The notes: generated by a model from the letters alone, not told the origin. A stretch of 64,000 nucleotides of DNA from Enoplolaimus lenunculus (GCA_030248215.1 JASANG010001639.1:161501-225500); one strand, 5' to 3'. Shown: positions 10,765-22,434, numbered from the stretch's first letter. Numbers and translations: made by a program.

Positions 10765-11013
10765 AAATACGGTATTATAAGCATATTCCTAAGCATATTC
10801 CTAAGCCTAAGCCTAAGCCTAAGCCTAAGCCTAAGCGTAAGAATGAGCAAATTCCTATTCCTAAGCCTAAGCCTAAGCCTAAGCCTAAGCGTAAGAATGA
10901 GCAAATTCCTAAGCCTAAGCCTAAGCCTGAGCCAGGCAAAAAATTAAACCTTAAACTTACTCTATTCTAGTCCCACAGAAAAACGTTCCGCCCCTGATAT
11001 TTACATAGGCCCA
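10765..11013 (+). mobile_element. Family A copy with the longest TTAGGC-type arrays
   Basis: Two arrays of CCTAAG units (about 10,798-10,835 and 10,860-10,893), each followed by CGTAAGAATGAGCAAATTCC, then a third short array. The right end is AAACGTTCCGCCCCTGATAT then TAGGCCC. The left terminal repeat is eroded (only GTATTATAAGCATATTCC survives). Because the array is a simple hexamer, several frames stay open over 90-110 codons as Ser-Leu, Lys-Pro or Arg-Leu repeats. These are not proteins. Confidence 0.85.
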
Positions 11014-11324
11014 AATTACTAAAATTGCACTTGGCGTTTCGCTCGTTTCGCTCAAAAGCTTTTTTTCCACCGTTATATAGTGACCCTACGCGTACGGGAT
11101 TATTTTGTTTTTGGATAAGTTAAGTGCGTTCTTGAAATTTAGAAAAATTTAGAAAAACTATCGCAAATTTAAAATACTCTTCTGTATTTGTAAACATTTG
11201 TTTTATCTGCAGTAATACTTCCTGAGTATCAAACTGCGGTTTAGGCAGCGTTCATTTCTGGATTCGATTCAATAACCGGTCTTGTAGTTAGCTCACATTG
11301 CTAAAGTTGGCTAAACATTTTGCG

Positions 11325-11485
11325 CCAATGGAAACATCAGAGGCGGAACTAAGCTTAAACTTTAGACTAATTTTTTGTTTAGGCTTAGGCTTATTTGTAA
11401 GCTCGTTCTAACGCTTAGGCTTATGCTTAAGCTCAGGCTTGGTGTTAAGAATATTCTTATACTACTGTCCACATTTTGCAACATG
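11325..11485 (-). mobile_element. Decayed family A MITE
   Basis: Recognisable blocks are GCCAATGGAAACATCAGAGG, AGGCGGAAC, TTTAGACTAATTTTTTGTTT, then TTAGGCTTATGCTTAAGC. The ends are eroded and no duplication is found. Confidence 0.6.
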
Positions 11486-11601
11486 CGCATCCAAGGTTTT
11501 CACATGATTTGACAAGCTATGTTGAAACTTTTTGTATAGGGCCAAAATTCCTTCAGGCCGGCTGAACCCCAATGACCCTTCTCTGGCTACATTCCCGTTG
11601 G

Positions 11602-11794
11602 CCAAAGTTAATTGCAGAAGCGTAAAAGTACTATCATCGTATTCTAAGCAAAAGCGAGCCTCAGCGTACGGATAAGCCGATAACTAATTTTAAGCCCAAG
11701 CCCAAACAAAAAAATTAGTCTAAAACTTAAAGCTAAAACTCTATTATGCATAGTTTGGCGAATAAATGGTTCTCGCCTTAAAGTAACATGGGCC
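11602..11794 (+). mobile_element. Decayed family A MITE, second end type
   Basis: The right end TTAAAGTAACATGGGCC and the AATTAGTCTAAAACTTAA block identify it. The left end (GGCCAAAGTTAATTGCAGAAG) and the hexamer array are degraded. Confidence 0.6.
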
Positions 11795-12050
11795 ATAGAG
11801 TCAATAACCAATAAATGAAAACTTTACGTCACAAAATTTCTATATCAAATTTTAACTTCAAAAGCCGGAAAATGTTTGGTAAAAATTATGCACTGATTTT
11901 TTGAAACATTATCTGAAATTGATGATAAATAATAGATATATAATAATAAAAATAGCCTTATAGGAATAAAACGAGTGCTTTAAAATTTGAACAATTTTCT
12001 CATATGCACAAATCTAAAAACTGGAATATATACCTAAAAAGAATGTTATA

Positions 12051-12221
12051 TACACATTGCAAAAAAATGCTGAGTCAAATTGACTCTCTCCGAAATAGGC
12101 TTTTCGGGACTACAGAAATTGAGTCTCAAAATTCGACAGCGCCAGAGTCAAACGTGCGACTCATTGAGTCGAATTTGACTCTGTCGCAGTCGAATTTGAC
12201 TCACCATTTTTTTGCAGTGAT
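12051..12221. mobile_element. Family C MITE
   Basis: The left end is TGCAAAAAAATGCTGAGTCA and the right end is TGACTCACCATTTTTTTGCA, an inverted repeat. The termini continue with AATTGACTCTCTCCGAAAT. GAGTC/GACTC motifs are strewn through the middle. No coding capacity. Confidence 0.8.
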
Positions 12222-13164
12222 ATTTATATAATCAGAAAATTTTCAAAGATAATATACCTCAAACTATGCGAATAAATATTGTAAACGGCTCAGAATTTAT
12301 GAGGCAATGTGTAACGATACCAGTGTGACCACGGCTCGTGAAGCTGGGAAATATAGTCTCTGAGCCGGGATGCACACATCTTGATGTGAAAAGGCACTGC
12401 GAGCCGCAGGAACCTGTTGTTATACCTCAGCAAAAGCAGAGCCCCGTACACATAGACACTGGATTGTGACTGTGTTGTCCGGTGAGTTCTGAGTCTGTAT
12501 TTTGCGGTTCTTGAAGGCCTAATCCTGTAGAGACTGTGTCTGTATGCACACAAGGTTTTGGGTGAGTATATGAGTCGGTAATGGTTGGTAAGTAGCACAG
12601 AGCTCGTACTACTGCCGGATGTATACACGGGATGAGGGGCAATTGCATTTAGAAAACTTACCTTTCACCCTAAAAACTCTGAAAATATTAATTATTTAAT
12701 AAAGATTACATTTTCTGACGAAATCTTAGTAGCTACTAAGATTTTACATTTCGTTATGTTGGCAGATTTTCATTGGTCGGTCGATGGTATAATTACGTGA
12801 GGTGTTGTTTGAATTTAATTGGTTGGATGTTTACATAGCGGATTAACATGGCGAATGTAGTTTGAGTGTTATACATGTTTTATTGTGTTTTTCTTTAGTT
12901 AGAATTAGTATGATTTTCAGGTAAATTTACGGGCAACCGGTCCCGAGTTATGGGACCGGTTATGCAAATTTCTTAAGAATCTCCGAATAGGGGTCTCTCA
13001 ACATTCCGAACAGATAAAGTCAGTATGCAGAAAACTAAGTGGTAATCGGTGAATATTTTTCTTGTTGTGTTTGGGAAATTTTCATTCGTGTTTTAGTCTA
13101 ACTGTGTTTTTGTGAAAGAATAGGTCTCACCGCGATTTTAGAAGGATATTAGGTTGCTTAGATC
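12222..13164. other. Possible upstream region of an unidentified unit
   Basis: Less repeat-like and somewhat GC-richer than its surroundings. 12,930-12,962 has the inverted pair ACCGGTCCCGAG / GGGACCGGT around TTATG, a short hairpin. Minus-strand ORFs at 12,290-12,648 overlap in two frames and are not recognised. Confidence 0.3.
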
Positions 13165-13347
13165 ATGTCGCATAAGTTATTTGAGGCGGAGTTTTACTTT
13201 CAATTAACACGCAATTGGTCATGGGCGGCTGGCCTTGACTGGTGCGGGTGGACCGTGCTGCATCAACCCTGCTGGGCAGGCTTGTCACTTGATCAGCCGG
13301 ATCTCCATCCTTTACCGGTTCCGCCGGCAGAGATCCCAGAAGTCACG
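13165..13347 (+). CDS. Unidentified exon-like ORF
   Basis: Opens at an ATG and reads 61 codons, starting MSHKLFEAEFYFQLTRNW, to a consensus splice donor (ACG|GTAAGC at 13,347/13,348). Without splicing it stops five codons later. It is rich in Trp and, near the end, Pro (PLPVPPAEIPEV). It is GC-richer than its flanks and not built from any repeat family I recognise here. No known domain is visible. It could be an exon of a small host gene, part of a decayed mobile element, or chance. Confidence 0.25.
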
Positions 13348-13508
13348 GTAAGCGCTAATTTGTAACGTAATAGTAAAGTTCAATAGGTTTTTCGGAATTC
13401 GGATTCCAATCTCCTTTTCCGGATAGAGTTACTATACCGGGTTTTAACCCAATTGAATTCAGGTGCTATACAACTAGTCAAATTAGTATTAGTAATACTT
13501 GTTATCAA

Positions 13509-13751
13509 ATGTCTCAAAAGGACTCAACACCCTCAACTCCTCAAGTCGTGACAGATAGTCCGCTTCCAGTCCAGCCAGAAGCTGATGTAGTTTCGCCTCG
13601 GGGCTCTCCATCTAAGCTCGATCCAAAGGCTGAACCGTTTCGGCCCAGAGATACTGGGAGCCGATCCGGTCCCGAATCGCCTCAACCAGGAACTTCGGCT
13701 GAAGCTGGTGCGAAATCTGATTCGCGCACTCAAGAGGTAAATGTGGAATAA
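13509..13751 (+). CDS. Unidentified low-complexity ORF, possible exon
   Basis: 80 codons starting MSQKDSTPSTPQVV and ending in a Gln-Glu-rich tail, dominated by Pro, Ser, Glu and Asp. The frame stays open upstream to an acceptor-like TTCAG at about 13,462, and a GTAAAT donor-like site lies at 13,737, so it could be an internal exon. The phase does not match a direct join to the ORF at 13,165. Composition suggests a disordered region. No homologue is recognised. Confidence 0.3.
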   Translation: MSQKDSTPSTPQVVTDSPLPVQPEADVVSPRGSPSKLDPKAEPFRPRDTGSRSGPESPQPGTSAEAGAKSDSRTQEVNVE

Positions 13752-14700
13752 GTAAACATTTAGGTGACAACGTTATAGCAAGATATATGTTAATGGTTTA
13801 CATTATATTATGTTTTCTATCTTGTTTTTAGCCGCAAAAGGCGCTTAGGTTCATAGATTTTCAATAAATTACTTACACCGGTGTTGAATTCTGTCACAAT
13901 TAGTAAATTCTCTCCTCTGCTCATGCGTAGGTGAGCCACCCGCTTGGTGGGGACTAAGTGAGGTCCTATCTACCCCTTATATTTTCTTTATAAGTTATAA
14001 AGTCAGTACCACTCAAATGTGCTTGGCGGAGTAAAACTATGAGCCGGACACCTACATATGCTTATATTGAACTCGCACACTTGCCCTACGCCTAGTTTTT
14101 CCCTAACTCAGTTAGCTTAGATAAGTTAGTTAGATTAGTTTAGTCTTTAGTACCTCCATGGTGGACGGTGCGAGGCTCGCCGTCGTGCAGCCAGACGGGC
14201 TCGTAGGTGCCAGTACAATAACCTATTATCGCGTTTAGGTACCGAGATATCAAGATTTGTCGGTACCGTGATATTATTAGTTGTCGGTACCGTATATTTG
14301 AATATATTGAGGCGATTATTTATTGGTGCCTCAATTGTTTTAGCTATGAGTTTGCGTTGAATCAGCTGAATGTTAGCTGATATAAATATACGCAGGCTTG
14401 TTTCGTTTACCTAGGTTAAACTGCCTAGAAAGGCAGTTGGGTGTGACTAACCCTCATGGATGCATTGCTATCTATGGATACACAGCTGTCAAATGTGAGC
14501 TTCACTGGACGATACCTACCCAGAGCTCGGGATAACCTCTCGCTCGGAACTTCGTTGAGATATAGGTGTCGAGGGTAGGCGACTACTTAACCCTATATAA
14601 ACTCACACAATGTACAGAACAAAAAGCTAACTAGTATCCTACGATAAACTGTAAGCATAACTGACTGAATAGGAACTTGTAAAATGTAAGCTAGAAAATT
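13752..14700. other. GC-richer unassigned stretch, possible fossil element
   Basis: Contains AATAAA at 13,863, a repeated GTCGGTACCGT pair near 14,258-14,290, and hairpin-like blocks such as CTGCCTAGAAAGGCAG at about 14,421. It differs from the MITE-filled flanks in composition. It could be the non-coding part of an old mobile element or a long 3' region of the ORFs before it. I see no diagnostic protein. Confidence 0.25.
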
Positions 14701-15430
14701 TAAATAAAATAATGAATAACCAAACACACGCCAGAATGAAGCTTAAATACCGCGATTCAAAATCTGAAACTTGCTATTATCCTTCGCATAAGAAATAATG
14801 AGAACGTTTGGAAAAACTGTACAATACACTGGAATTATTGAATTTTAAAGTAGAAAGAATACAATAAATTTTGAAGCCGGAAAATTTGAAATAAATTCTA
14901 AACAACAAACAAAATACAGATCAACTTTTGAATTCTGCGAATCACCTGGAAAAACGTTGAAACGACAGAACGCAACGTGTGCTAACTATAGAGGTCACAA
15001 AAGCATATTTAACCAGCGACGTACAGAAACTGCATAGTTGAAAGCTTTATTCAGCGAAAAATTTCTGAAATAAACCCACGGAATGGCGTTTACCATTATA
15101 ATTATAGTAATATCTGTGCTGTGCCGAGCCTAGCGCGATTGAAAATTTCAAATTCTTACTAACGACATTGATATTTCAAAATGTGTTTATACGAAAAAAA
15201 ATGTGAAAAATGCTTGTTCAGCGTTTGCATCATGATAAATTCGGTCAAAAGGGTTGCCGAACTATTCACTAAGCACTCGACTGTCTAAAATGAATATAAC
15301 CCACATTTTTGTAGAAACCATTAGGTTGACGAATTGAAAAAATATTCTAGATTTCAATTATTCGTTATCGAACTGGAGCCAAGGGAAGGAGGGCCATGGG
15401 GGCTCAACTCTCCTTGTGAAATTTTGGTCC
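14701..15430. other. Intergenic, no gene seen
   Basis: A-rich unique-looking sequence with no inverted-repeat element recognised. Confidence 0.35.
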
Positions 15431-15578
15431 ATACTGCGGCCCGTAGCCAAAGCCCCCTGGTAAAATTTGGCCTCCACTAGAAAATTTTTAGCCTTGCTTG
15501 TAAGCAAACGAAAACCTTGGTATGTCCCTCCTGAAATCTTATAAACCTCCTAACAATGTGAGCTGGCTACCGGCTTGA
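15431..15578 (-). mobile_element. Family B MITE
   Basis: The ends are CCCGTAGCCAAAGCC and GTGAGCTGGCTACCGGC. The internal blocks TTTGGCCTCCACTAGAAAAT and CTTGCTTGTAAG with GTATGTCCCTCCTGAAA match the split copy at 10.1 kb. Confidence 0.75.
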
Positions 15579-15830
15579 CTTACTGATATGTGTTTTAACT
15601 TTCGAATCGTTGAATAGTCAGCTTCAAAATTCAGCAAATTTTTGAAACTTGATTTCGCCTCTTTAACAGTTTTAAAATGAGCAGATGCAACAGTTCGTAG
15701 TTTGAATACCTATCGCTAACAATGTGTAACAAGCACTGTGCCCACATGATAAATATAGGCCCCATATCGAACTCAATATATTGGAATGTACTTCAAACTG
15801 AAACTGAACGTTGGTCTATATACTGCAAAA

Positions 15831-16022
15831 AATGGTGAGTCAAATTGACTCTCTCCGAAATATGCTTTTCCTGACTACACAAACTGAGATAAAATTTCAT
15901 TCCGCCCGAGTCAAATTCGACTCAATTTGCCTGTAGCGGAGTCAAATTTTGACTCCGTTTGTGTAGTCAGGACAAGCCTGTTTCGGAGAGAGTCAATTTG
16001 ACCCACCATTTTTTTGCAGTGA
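15831..16022. mobile_element. Family C MITE
   Basis: The left end TACTGCAAAAAATGGTGAGT and the right end CCACCATTTTTTTGCAGTGA mirror each other. A TA lies just outside each side. Internal GAGTCAAATT and AATTGACTC blocks and CTGACTACACAAACTGAG are mirrored too, so much of the element can fold back on itself. Confidence 0.85.
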
Positions 16023-16305
16023 TAGCTACTTGTTCAACCTAAACTGTACAGAAAGAAAAACTAAATTAACCAACAGCGTCAAGTTCGCAGCGAATGTTGA
16101 CCAGCCTTGCCCATTAATTTTCGCCCTTGCCAGTAGTAAAAGAAAAGGTTAATAATTTTTTGGCATCTGCTAACAAGGTATGCTGGGCAGCGGGCCTCAG
16201 CAATTATAAGAACCACTTAGAAAAATTTTGACAATTTTTATCAAAGTGTTAAACTTGTTCGTAGTTCATCTGAAAATCTTGCACGACTATCATGAAACTA
16301 TGTTA
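16023..16305. other. Short spacer
   Basis: No repeat family or gene recognised. Confidence 0.3.
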
Positions 16306-16829
16306 TGGATCATCCACGTAATACTGTCTACGCTACTGTAAAAAATTGTCCACACACCTGGTATTAAGGGCGGGACAAAACGACAATGTCCTTAAGCTAT
16401 AAAGACTTTACAGAAGGTGCAGCTGAATAGTGGGTTTTGAAACCGGTCCTTCGAAGGGACTAAGGACAATATAGACACTGTCTGGACACAGTGTCTGACA
16501 ATACGAGTTCCTTCGAACAGACCCTGTATGATTGCAAAGCAAAGTTCCTTCCGACAATCTTTGTGTTGTGAAATAAGCTGAGTCCCTTCTGACAGAGTCT
16601 GGACAAAACAGTTGCCCTTTAAATAACGTATTGACAATTTAGCTTGGGTATGGACGGCAACGTGACCAAGCATAGGCCGTCCATAGAGAGTGCGAGTTGT
16701 CAGTAGGGTCTAAACAGGATATGAGTGACATTTGGACATGTAATTTGGAAACAGTAAAATTACACTTAGGGGCTCGTACATGGGGACAATTTTTTACAGT
16801 AGCGTAGACAGTATAACGTGGATGACCCA
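16306..16829. mobile_element. PIF/Harbinger-like MITE, 524 bp
   Basis: Terminal inverted repeats of about 45 bp run TGG-TCATCCACGT, ATACTGTCTACGC and TACTGTAAAAAATTGTCC, with only one or two mismatches. A TTA lies immediately outside both ends (16,303-16,305 and 16,830-16,832), the three-base duplication typical of PIF/Harbinger. The interior holds imperfect palindromes such as CACTGTCTGGACACAGTGTC. The two short minus-strand ORFs inside look incidental. Confidence 0.85.
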
Positions 16830-18164
16830 TTAGCCAACGTTCCGGCTGTGCTCGCTACAGACCTGTAATTTAGCCCCCTTAGAAGTTATACCTGCAAGTA
16901 TATTAAAACAAAAACTTTTGCATTACAGAGGCAAGTGTTTTGTCATTTTTTCGACAGAGTATTTTTGTGGTTTAGGCCGTTTTTGCTCTACAGCGACGAT
17001 TTGTGATTTATACGCGTTGCCTGTAGATGCTAAATCTATTTTGCACCTTCTAACATATTAAGCGGGCAACGGGTCGATGAGGACTATGATAAAACTCAAA
17101 CAAACGTAACAATTAAATAATGGTGTTTTGAGATTTACACGTTTACGATGAATCCAGAAGACAATTTTAAGTCAGCAAAACCGCATTAGACAAAACCAAA
17201 CCAATTAATATTTCTACAAACTCAAATGCTTGCTAAAATGTTGATTTAAATCTGTGTAATTAAAGTTGGAATACTCCACATACGTATTTTAAACATGTTT
17301 CCAACATACTGCGTTTACAATAGTTTCATAGTACATAAACGTGATTGTTCTATAAATAGAAAATTTGTATGCATATTTTTTGCATTCGCTAACACTTTTG
17401 CCATTGCGCAAAGTTGGACGACTACTATATACAATGGCGGATCTAGAACAAATAAAAGGGCATACTCATCGTTTTTGTAACGCAGAAAATTTGGCAATGT
17501 AATGGGTTCATCTGAATCTCACGGTGTGTTTTCTACACAAATAACCAATAATAATAGAAAATATCAAAATATTTGCAAGCGACCGAATTAAAAGTGTAAA
17601 ATTTTGAAACACAAAATGTAACTTAACCCGCCTGAAAATCATAGCCTACGATGCCACTGCTGAAATAGAACAACTACCTCAAAACCTCAACTAAATCACA
17701 CTTTTACGACAAATATTTCACCAAGACTTTGCGAGCCCATGGACAATCTCAAGAACAACACAGCCAACGGATATACAAGGGGGAAGACAGAGGAATATAT
17801 CCCGTTGAAATTCGTGTAAACACGAGCAAAAGGCACTTTTGCAGGCTACAGAATATAACCTGCTTGTTTGTAGAGCCTAAAAATGCGCTTATACCCGTCT
17901 GAAATGAAATGCACGCCACGGAACATATATATAGTCCTATTCTAGACCGCGAGATGAAAATTAGAATATTGTGTTGTTGCTATGTGCAACAGATTCGCAC
18001 TGGTTCACACACTTTAACTTTGATTATTGCAAAGAAAACTAAACTTTAGGCAAACGGCTTCTTAGAAATTATCACTGAATATAACAACGTTAAGCTTCCC
18101 CAACAATTGGACAAAAGTATACCCATAGACCCATGTAAAATTAAACATGGCATCAAGCATATAG
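16830..18164. other. Intergenic, no gene seen
   Basis: 1.3 kb without a repeat family I could assign. Small ORFs near 17,295-17,497 overlap on both strands and are not supported. Confidence 0.35.
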
Positions 18165-18307
18165 CCAGCTCACATTGGTATGGGGAGGTTAAAAATTTTT
18201 CAAGAGGTGCATACAAGGGTTTTGTTGACTTAAAGGTTGAAAATTTACTTTGGGGCCAAATTTTTCCTGGAAGGCTGAGCCCCTCTGGCCCCCTTTGGCC
18301 ACGGTCC
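18165..18307 (+). mobile_element. Family B MITE
   Basis: Starts TATAGCCAGCTCACATTGG and ends CCCCCTTTGGCCACGG. It shares TTAAAAATTTTTCAAGAGG, GCATACAAGGGTTTT and GGTTGAAAATTT blocks with the copy at 19.7 kb. Confidence 0.7.
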
Positions 18308-19480
18308 CGCATGGTATATACACACTTAATAGGAGCGTAGTCAGTATTTTATAGTACGAAACCGTATGTAAAAACATTTTGCGAGCGAGTAATGTTTCTT
18401 GAGCTGTATAAGATTGTCATTCTAGAGCCAGCGATTGCCCCTTCAAATTTCGTATCCCAAAGTTTTTGGTGTGAAATTGATTTGTTTTCCGACCGCCTGT
18501 ATAAGCCGTTGTTAAACTTTTCAAAATACCACTGTTATACATGGGTGTAGTCAAAATTAATTTTGGTTTGTTGAAGCCTACACCATAGTATAACTACATA
18601 GCTAAGCATTTTATATATATGTGCGTTAGTCAATTTGTCTCCAGCTAACATTTAGTTATGGGCAGAAGTATTTTTCCAACTCATCGGGGAGGCCGACGTC
18701 ATTTTGGCCTATTTTTAACACCCATTTGATGCTGTCAGTGTTGCCAGTGCAATTTGAATTAAATTCTAATCCAAAAAAGGTCTCTACTAAATGCTATTTT
18801 GCGTTTGAAAATTTTTGAATGCTTTAGTTCTTGCGACTTATCGCTCGAGATGAATATATTTTGAATTCCTGGTTAAAGCTAACAATGGATCTACTTCAGA
18901 GGGTGTCGACTACTGTTGATATGGGGCAACGTTCAATTATTGAGGTTCAAACGATAACGGTTCTATTAAAACGGAGCCACTCCAAGTCTTGATGCAGGCC
19001 GGATTCAGATGGTATTTTTTTAGAGTTTTTCCAATTTTTACGATTCCTACAACCGCCGCAAGTGCCTGAGGCTGTTCGAGGTTATCTTGGGAACCCCGTG
19101 TTGGTGCGTCTGGGTTATGAACACTGAGTAGGTGTCTATATCTCTATATCTACACTATAGTTTTAAAGAAACTCGACTATGTATGTGAAATGGTTTCCTT
19201 GTTTTGTTAGCTTAAACCTATTGTTTTGTGAAAGTTTGGCTAACTTTTCCAGCTGCAGTAAATCACAAATTTACTGTTTGAGCTTCTCATGACGCCTGTT
19301 GATAATTTCACACCGAAATTGCTATTTTGCAAAAATACGGTTTTTAAGGTCTCAGCGTCCACCGTTCGAACCCAAAAAAATTCGTCAAAAACAATCCGAA
19401 TTGTATATCAGCAACAGCAGGAATGTTTTTTGAAAATTTTTTAAAGTCCCTATCTTACAAATTTGTAAGTTTGTTGTTAC
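18308..19480. other. Intergenic, no gene seen
   Basis: AT-rich without recognised elements. Confidence 0.35.
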
Positions 19481-19592
19481 GAAAATTGCGTTTGGTTTCT
19501 TGCTCGCTTCACTTGCGATAGTTTTTTGCACAATACATTACACCTTCCTTCCTCTCCCCGTCAGAAATCGCTAAATCCGCCACTACGCTGAA
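19481..19592. repeat. Family D-type terminal fragment
   Basis: AAAATTGCGTTTGGTTTCTT followed by GCTCGCTTCACTTGCGA, then CCCCGTCAGAAATCGC and AAATCCGCCACTACG. The same succession occurs in weaker form near 2.1, 7.7, 11.0 and 25.0 kb. It ends in the GGCGGAT-type terminus but has no opposite end here. Confidence 0.5.
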
Positions 19593-19686
19593 ATTGTATT
19601 CGTGAAATACTGTTTTGGGATGCCAAAATTATTAAATCAAAATACGCTTTTAAACTAAACCACTCCGGCAGACAAAGTGTCCTCTT

Positions 19687-19858
19687 ATGCCCAGGCCGTA
19701 GCCAACTCACCGTGCTAGGGTGGGCTAAAAAATTTTCAGGCGGGGCATACAAGGGTTTTCAATGGCTAACAAGCAAGGTTGAAAATTTTCTAGGGGGAGC
19801 CAAAATTTTTTCAGGGGTGCGGAGAACCCCCTGCCCCCACTTGACTACGGGCCCACCC
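19687..19858 (+). mobile_element. Family B MITE
   Basis: The ends are GCCGTAGCCAACTCACCG and TTGACTACGGGCC. Internal blocks are GGGCTAAAAAATTTTCAGG, GGCATACAAGGGTTTT and GAAAATTTTCTAGGGGGAGC. It is followed by a separate GGATCCACCACTGA remnant. Confidence 0.75.
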
Positions 19859-20446
19859 ACGCCCTGCAAAATCATGGATCCACCACTGAATTAGCCCAAC
19901 ATTTTTAAAGCTGAGCTATAACGACTCAAAATACACCTGGACCGAGCATGCATAGATTTAGCATAATCAGACGAAAATGTTTCCAAAACGACCCCAATTT
20001 TACTTCTATGGGTTGACGGTTAGTTACTCTCTGTCTCACCCCTTGGGACCGAATACGACTCCATCCAATGTTTTCGCAACAATTACGAGAATTGCAAATG
20101 TGCAAACTATGAAAATATTTGAAATTGCAAGCACTACTAAAAACGATTTGTATCATATGGTGATACTCGCTCAACTACACGTATAGCAATAAAACTGCAG
20201 TTTTATACAGCTTGCGAACTCAGTTCCGCTACACAGAACGCCTACAAATAAGCTGCTTAGTTTCATTTGGTTTTTAAAATACGACAAATTTTATTTAACT
20301 GGAATTTAAGTTTCTGAAAAACTGACGATTAATGACAGTAAACGATTATGGTGGAAAGTGGATTCTGATAGGGGGCGGTGAGTCGATTAAAGCCAGGGCC
20401 CGTATTCTCAAATGTGTGCGGCACCTATTAGCGATTAGTGATAAAG
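19859..20446. other. Intergenic, no gene seen
   Basis: Small ORFs near 19,926-20,186 run on both strands over the same bases and are not supported. Confidence 0.35.
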
Positions 20447-20835
20447 CAGGATGTAAACGGATGGTAAAAATAACGGAAACGGATAGTGATCAAAATAACG
20501 GAAACAGAAACGTATGGTGACTAAAATAACGGAAACGGATATCGGAGTATAAAAGTTTCAAAGACGTTTCATTTTTCTGTCTACACAATTGAGGCGTGCA
20601 AATATTCACGGGGTTTTCAGACAAAAAGCGGTTGCATTGAATTTTTTTAAGTTCTCGATTAATTTCGTAATTTTTATTTCGTATCGAACAATTGCCGTAT
20701 ATCTGCGGTAAAAAATTGCGGAGATATACACGTGATTTATAAGTAATTTTTAGCGTACAAATAACAGAAATTCTGTTATGCTATAACGGAAACGGACATT
20801 GATTTTACCGGAAACGGATATCCGGTTACACCCTG
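20447..20835 (-). mobile_element. Family E element, hAT-like, about 8-bp duplication
   Basis: 389 bp. The left end is CAGGATGTAAACGGATGG and the right end reads, inverted, CAGGGTGTAACCGGATATCC. Flanks are GTGATAAAG (left) and GTGATAAG (right), differing by one A. Repeats of AATAACGGAAACGGATA occur three times near the left end and once near the right. No coding capacity. A second, inverted copy lies at 29.8 kb. Confidence 0.8.
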
Positions 20836-22211
20836 GTGATAAGTCCTGTAAAAGTTTGAAACCAGCGCACTGTGAGGTTTCAAATTCAGTACATTGTTCG
20901 CGGGTGATTTGCCCTACTTCTGCGCCAATTTTGAGATCTGCAATTGCCCATGTTCGTCAGTTTGAAAACCTATCTCTAACTGTCCACCCATTGAGACTCG
21001 CGATTTTATTTAACGTTTCGTCTTAGAATTAAAATTAAACCAAAGTAAATCAGGTTTGCCAACTCATGTGGAGCATTGCTTATAAAATAAGAGCTGATAA
21101 ATTGTGCAATTTTACAGGGTTTCAAATTAACCTAAACTGAAATGATCGTCACTTGCAACCCTGTAAATTCCAAAGAGTTGATTAATCAATTCAGCTAGCG
21201 AGTTGGTTATTTCTGAATTAATAGCAGTAAACATTAACTCACTATCATTGGAGTTAATTCTCACTCTGAGTTGAGTTGACTCTGGGTGAGTTGATTAATT
21301 CAAACAGAATGAATTGAATCAACTCAAAATTCTGAGCTATGATAGTCCTACCTAAGACTGAGTGATTCAAGTCATTCTGAGTTTAAAATCAATTCACTGA
21401 AATTTGCAGTGAAAGAATTGAGTTACGTTCTGGCCTGTAGCCAAACTTAACATAGATAATTTAAAAAATTTCATATTGTAACAATTTGATAATTATTTTT
21501 TGAAGAAATCCTTTGCTGAAACGCCTACGCCTTCCCAAATTGTTTTCGGCTAATATTGTCCAAACCTACGCAGATTATTCAGATTTTATGGGTCGTAGCT
21601 AACCTATGACACAGGTTTCTGAAGGGTTTTGGGTGAAGACAGATGCGCTATTATTGACTGTACTGGGTAAAACCAAATTGGTGCTGTTCTGTGTTGTAAT
21701 AGTTTAACAACCTCGATTAGGGGTTTTTTCACGTTTAGGTGTATTGGCAACGCAAATCTTTCAACTTTTAACTACGGAGCCCAACTATGGCTTTAGGACG
21801 CGGCTGAGCGTGAACTATTGCCCGCATTTGTTGTAAGTCTCGTCTCTGATCTTGTACTCTTATACCTCTATACTCCATAACAACAATACCGTGCAATTTC
21901 ACTGCACAAAAATCTATAACGTGGTAAAATTTTAACAAACCGTTTCACGATACATGAATTTTTAAAGTTTTGGTATCAAAAACACGTTTGCAGCCGGCTG
22001 AATTTAGTTGCCAACTGTGGACGTGCCTGAACCGGGTCGGCAGACTCCGTTCTACCTCTGGCTTATACGGTTGCACATAAGATCAAGCTTTTACTCTTTG
22101 TTTTCAAAATAGCATTAACTAACGTTTAAACCTAAACCTTTGCCTAAGTCATTAATACCTGAGACTAAGCTTGATCCTAAGCATAATCTTAAGTCTAATG
22201 TAGAAAAAACT
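20836..22211. other. Intergenic with palindromic AT-rich repeats
   Basis: 21,170-21,425 holds many TTGATTAATC, GAGTTGATT and AATCAACTC blocks in both orientations, so it could be a decayed inverted-repeat element. A degraded family A core (CCTAAACC, CCTAAGTC, CCTAAGC) lies at about 22,125-22,200. No gene is seen. Confidence 0.4.
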
Positions 22212-22434
22212 TACAGTGTAAAAAATGGGGAGTCAAATTGACTCTCTCGGAAATAGGCTTTTCCTGACTACACAAACTGAGTCAAACTTGCCTCCATCAG
22301 AGTCAAATTCGATTCACTGAATCGCTCAGTGAGTCCAATTTGACTCTGGCGGAGTCAAATTTGACTCAGTTCGTGTAGTCAGGAAAAGCCTATTTCCGAG
22401 AAAGTCAATTTGACTGTCCATTTTTTACAGTGTA
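22212..22434. mobile_element. Family C MITE
   Basis: The left end TACAGTGTAAAAAATGG and the right end CCATTTTTTACAGTGTA are inverted repeats. Next inside are AGTCAAATTGACTCTC and GAGAAAGTCAATTTGACT, then CTGACTACACAAACTGAGTC mirrored on the other side. Confidence 0.85.

Noticed and set aside
10783-10930. Telomere or subtelomere
   Set aside because: The hexamers occur only inside short elements with inverted repeats and target duplications, in both orientations, spread over 60 kb. There is no terminal array.
10572-10970. ORFs of 89-110 codons on both strands
   Set aside because: They translate the TTAGGC-type hexamer array of a MITE into SLSLSL, KPKPKP or LRLRLR. They are a product of the simple repeat, not genes.
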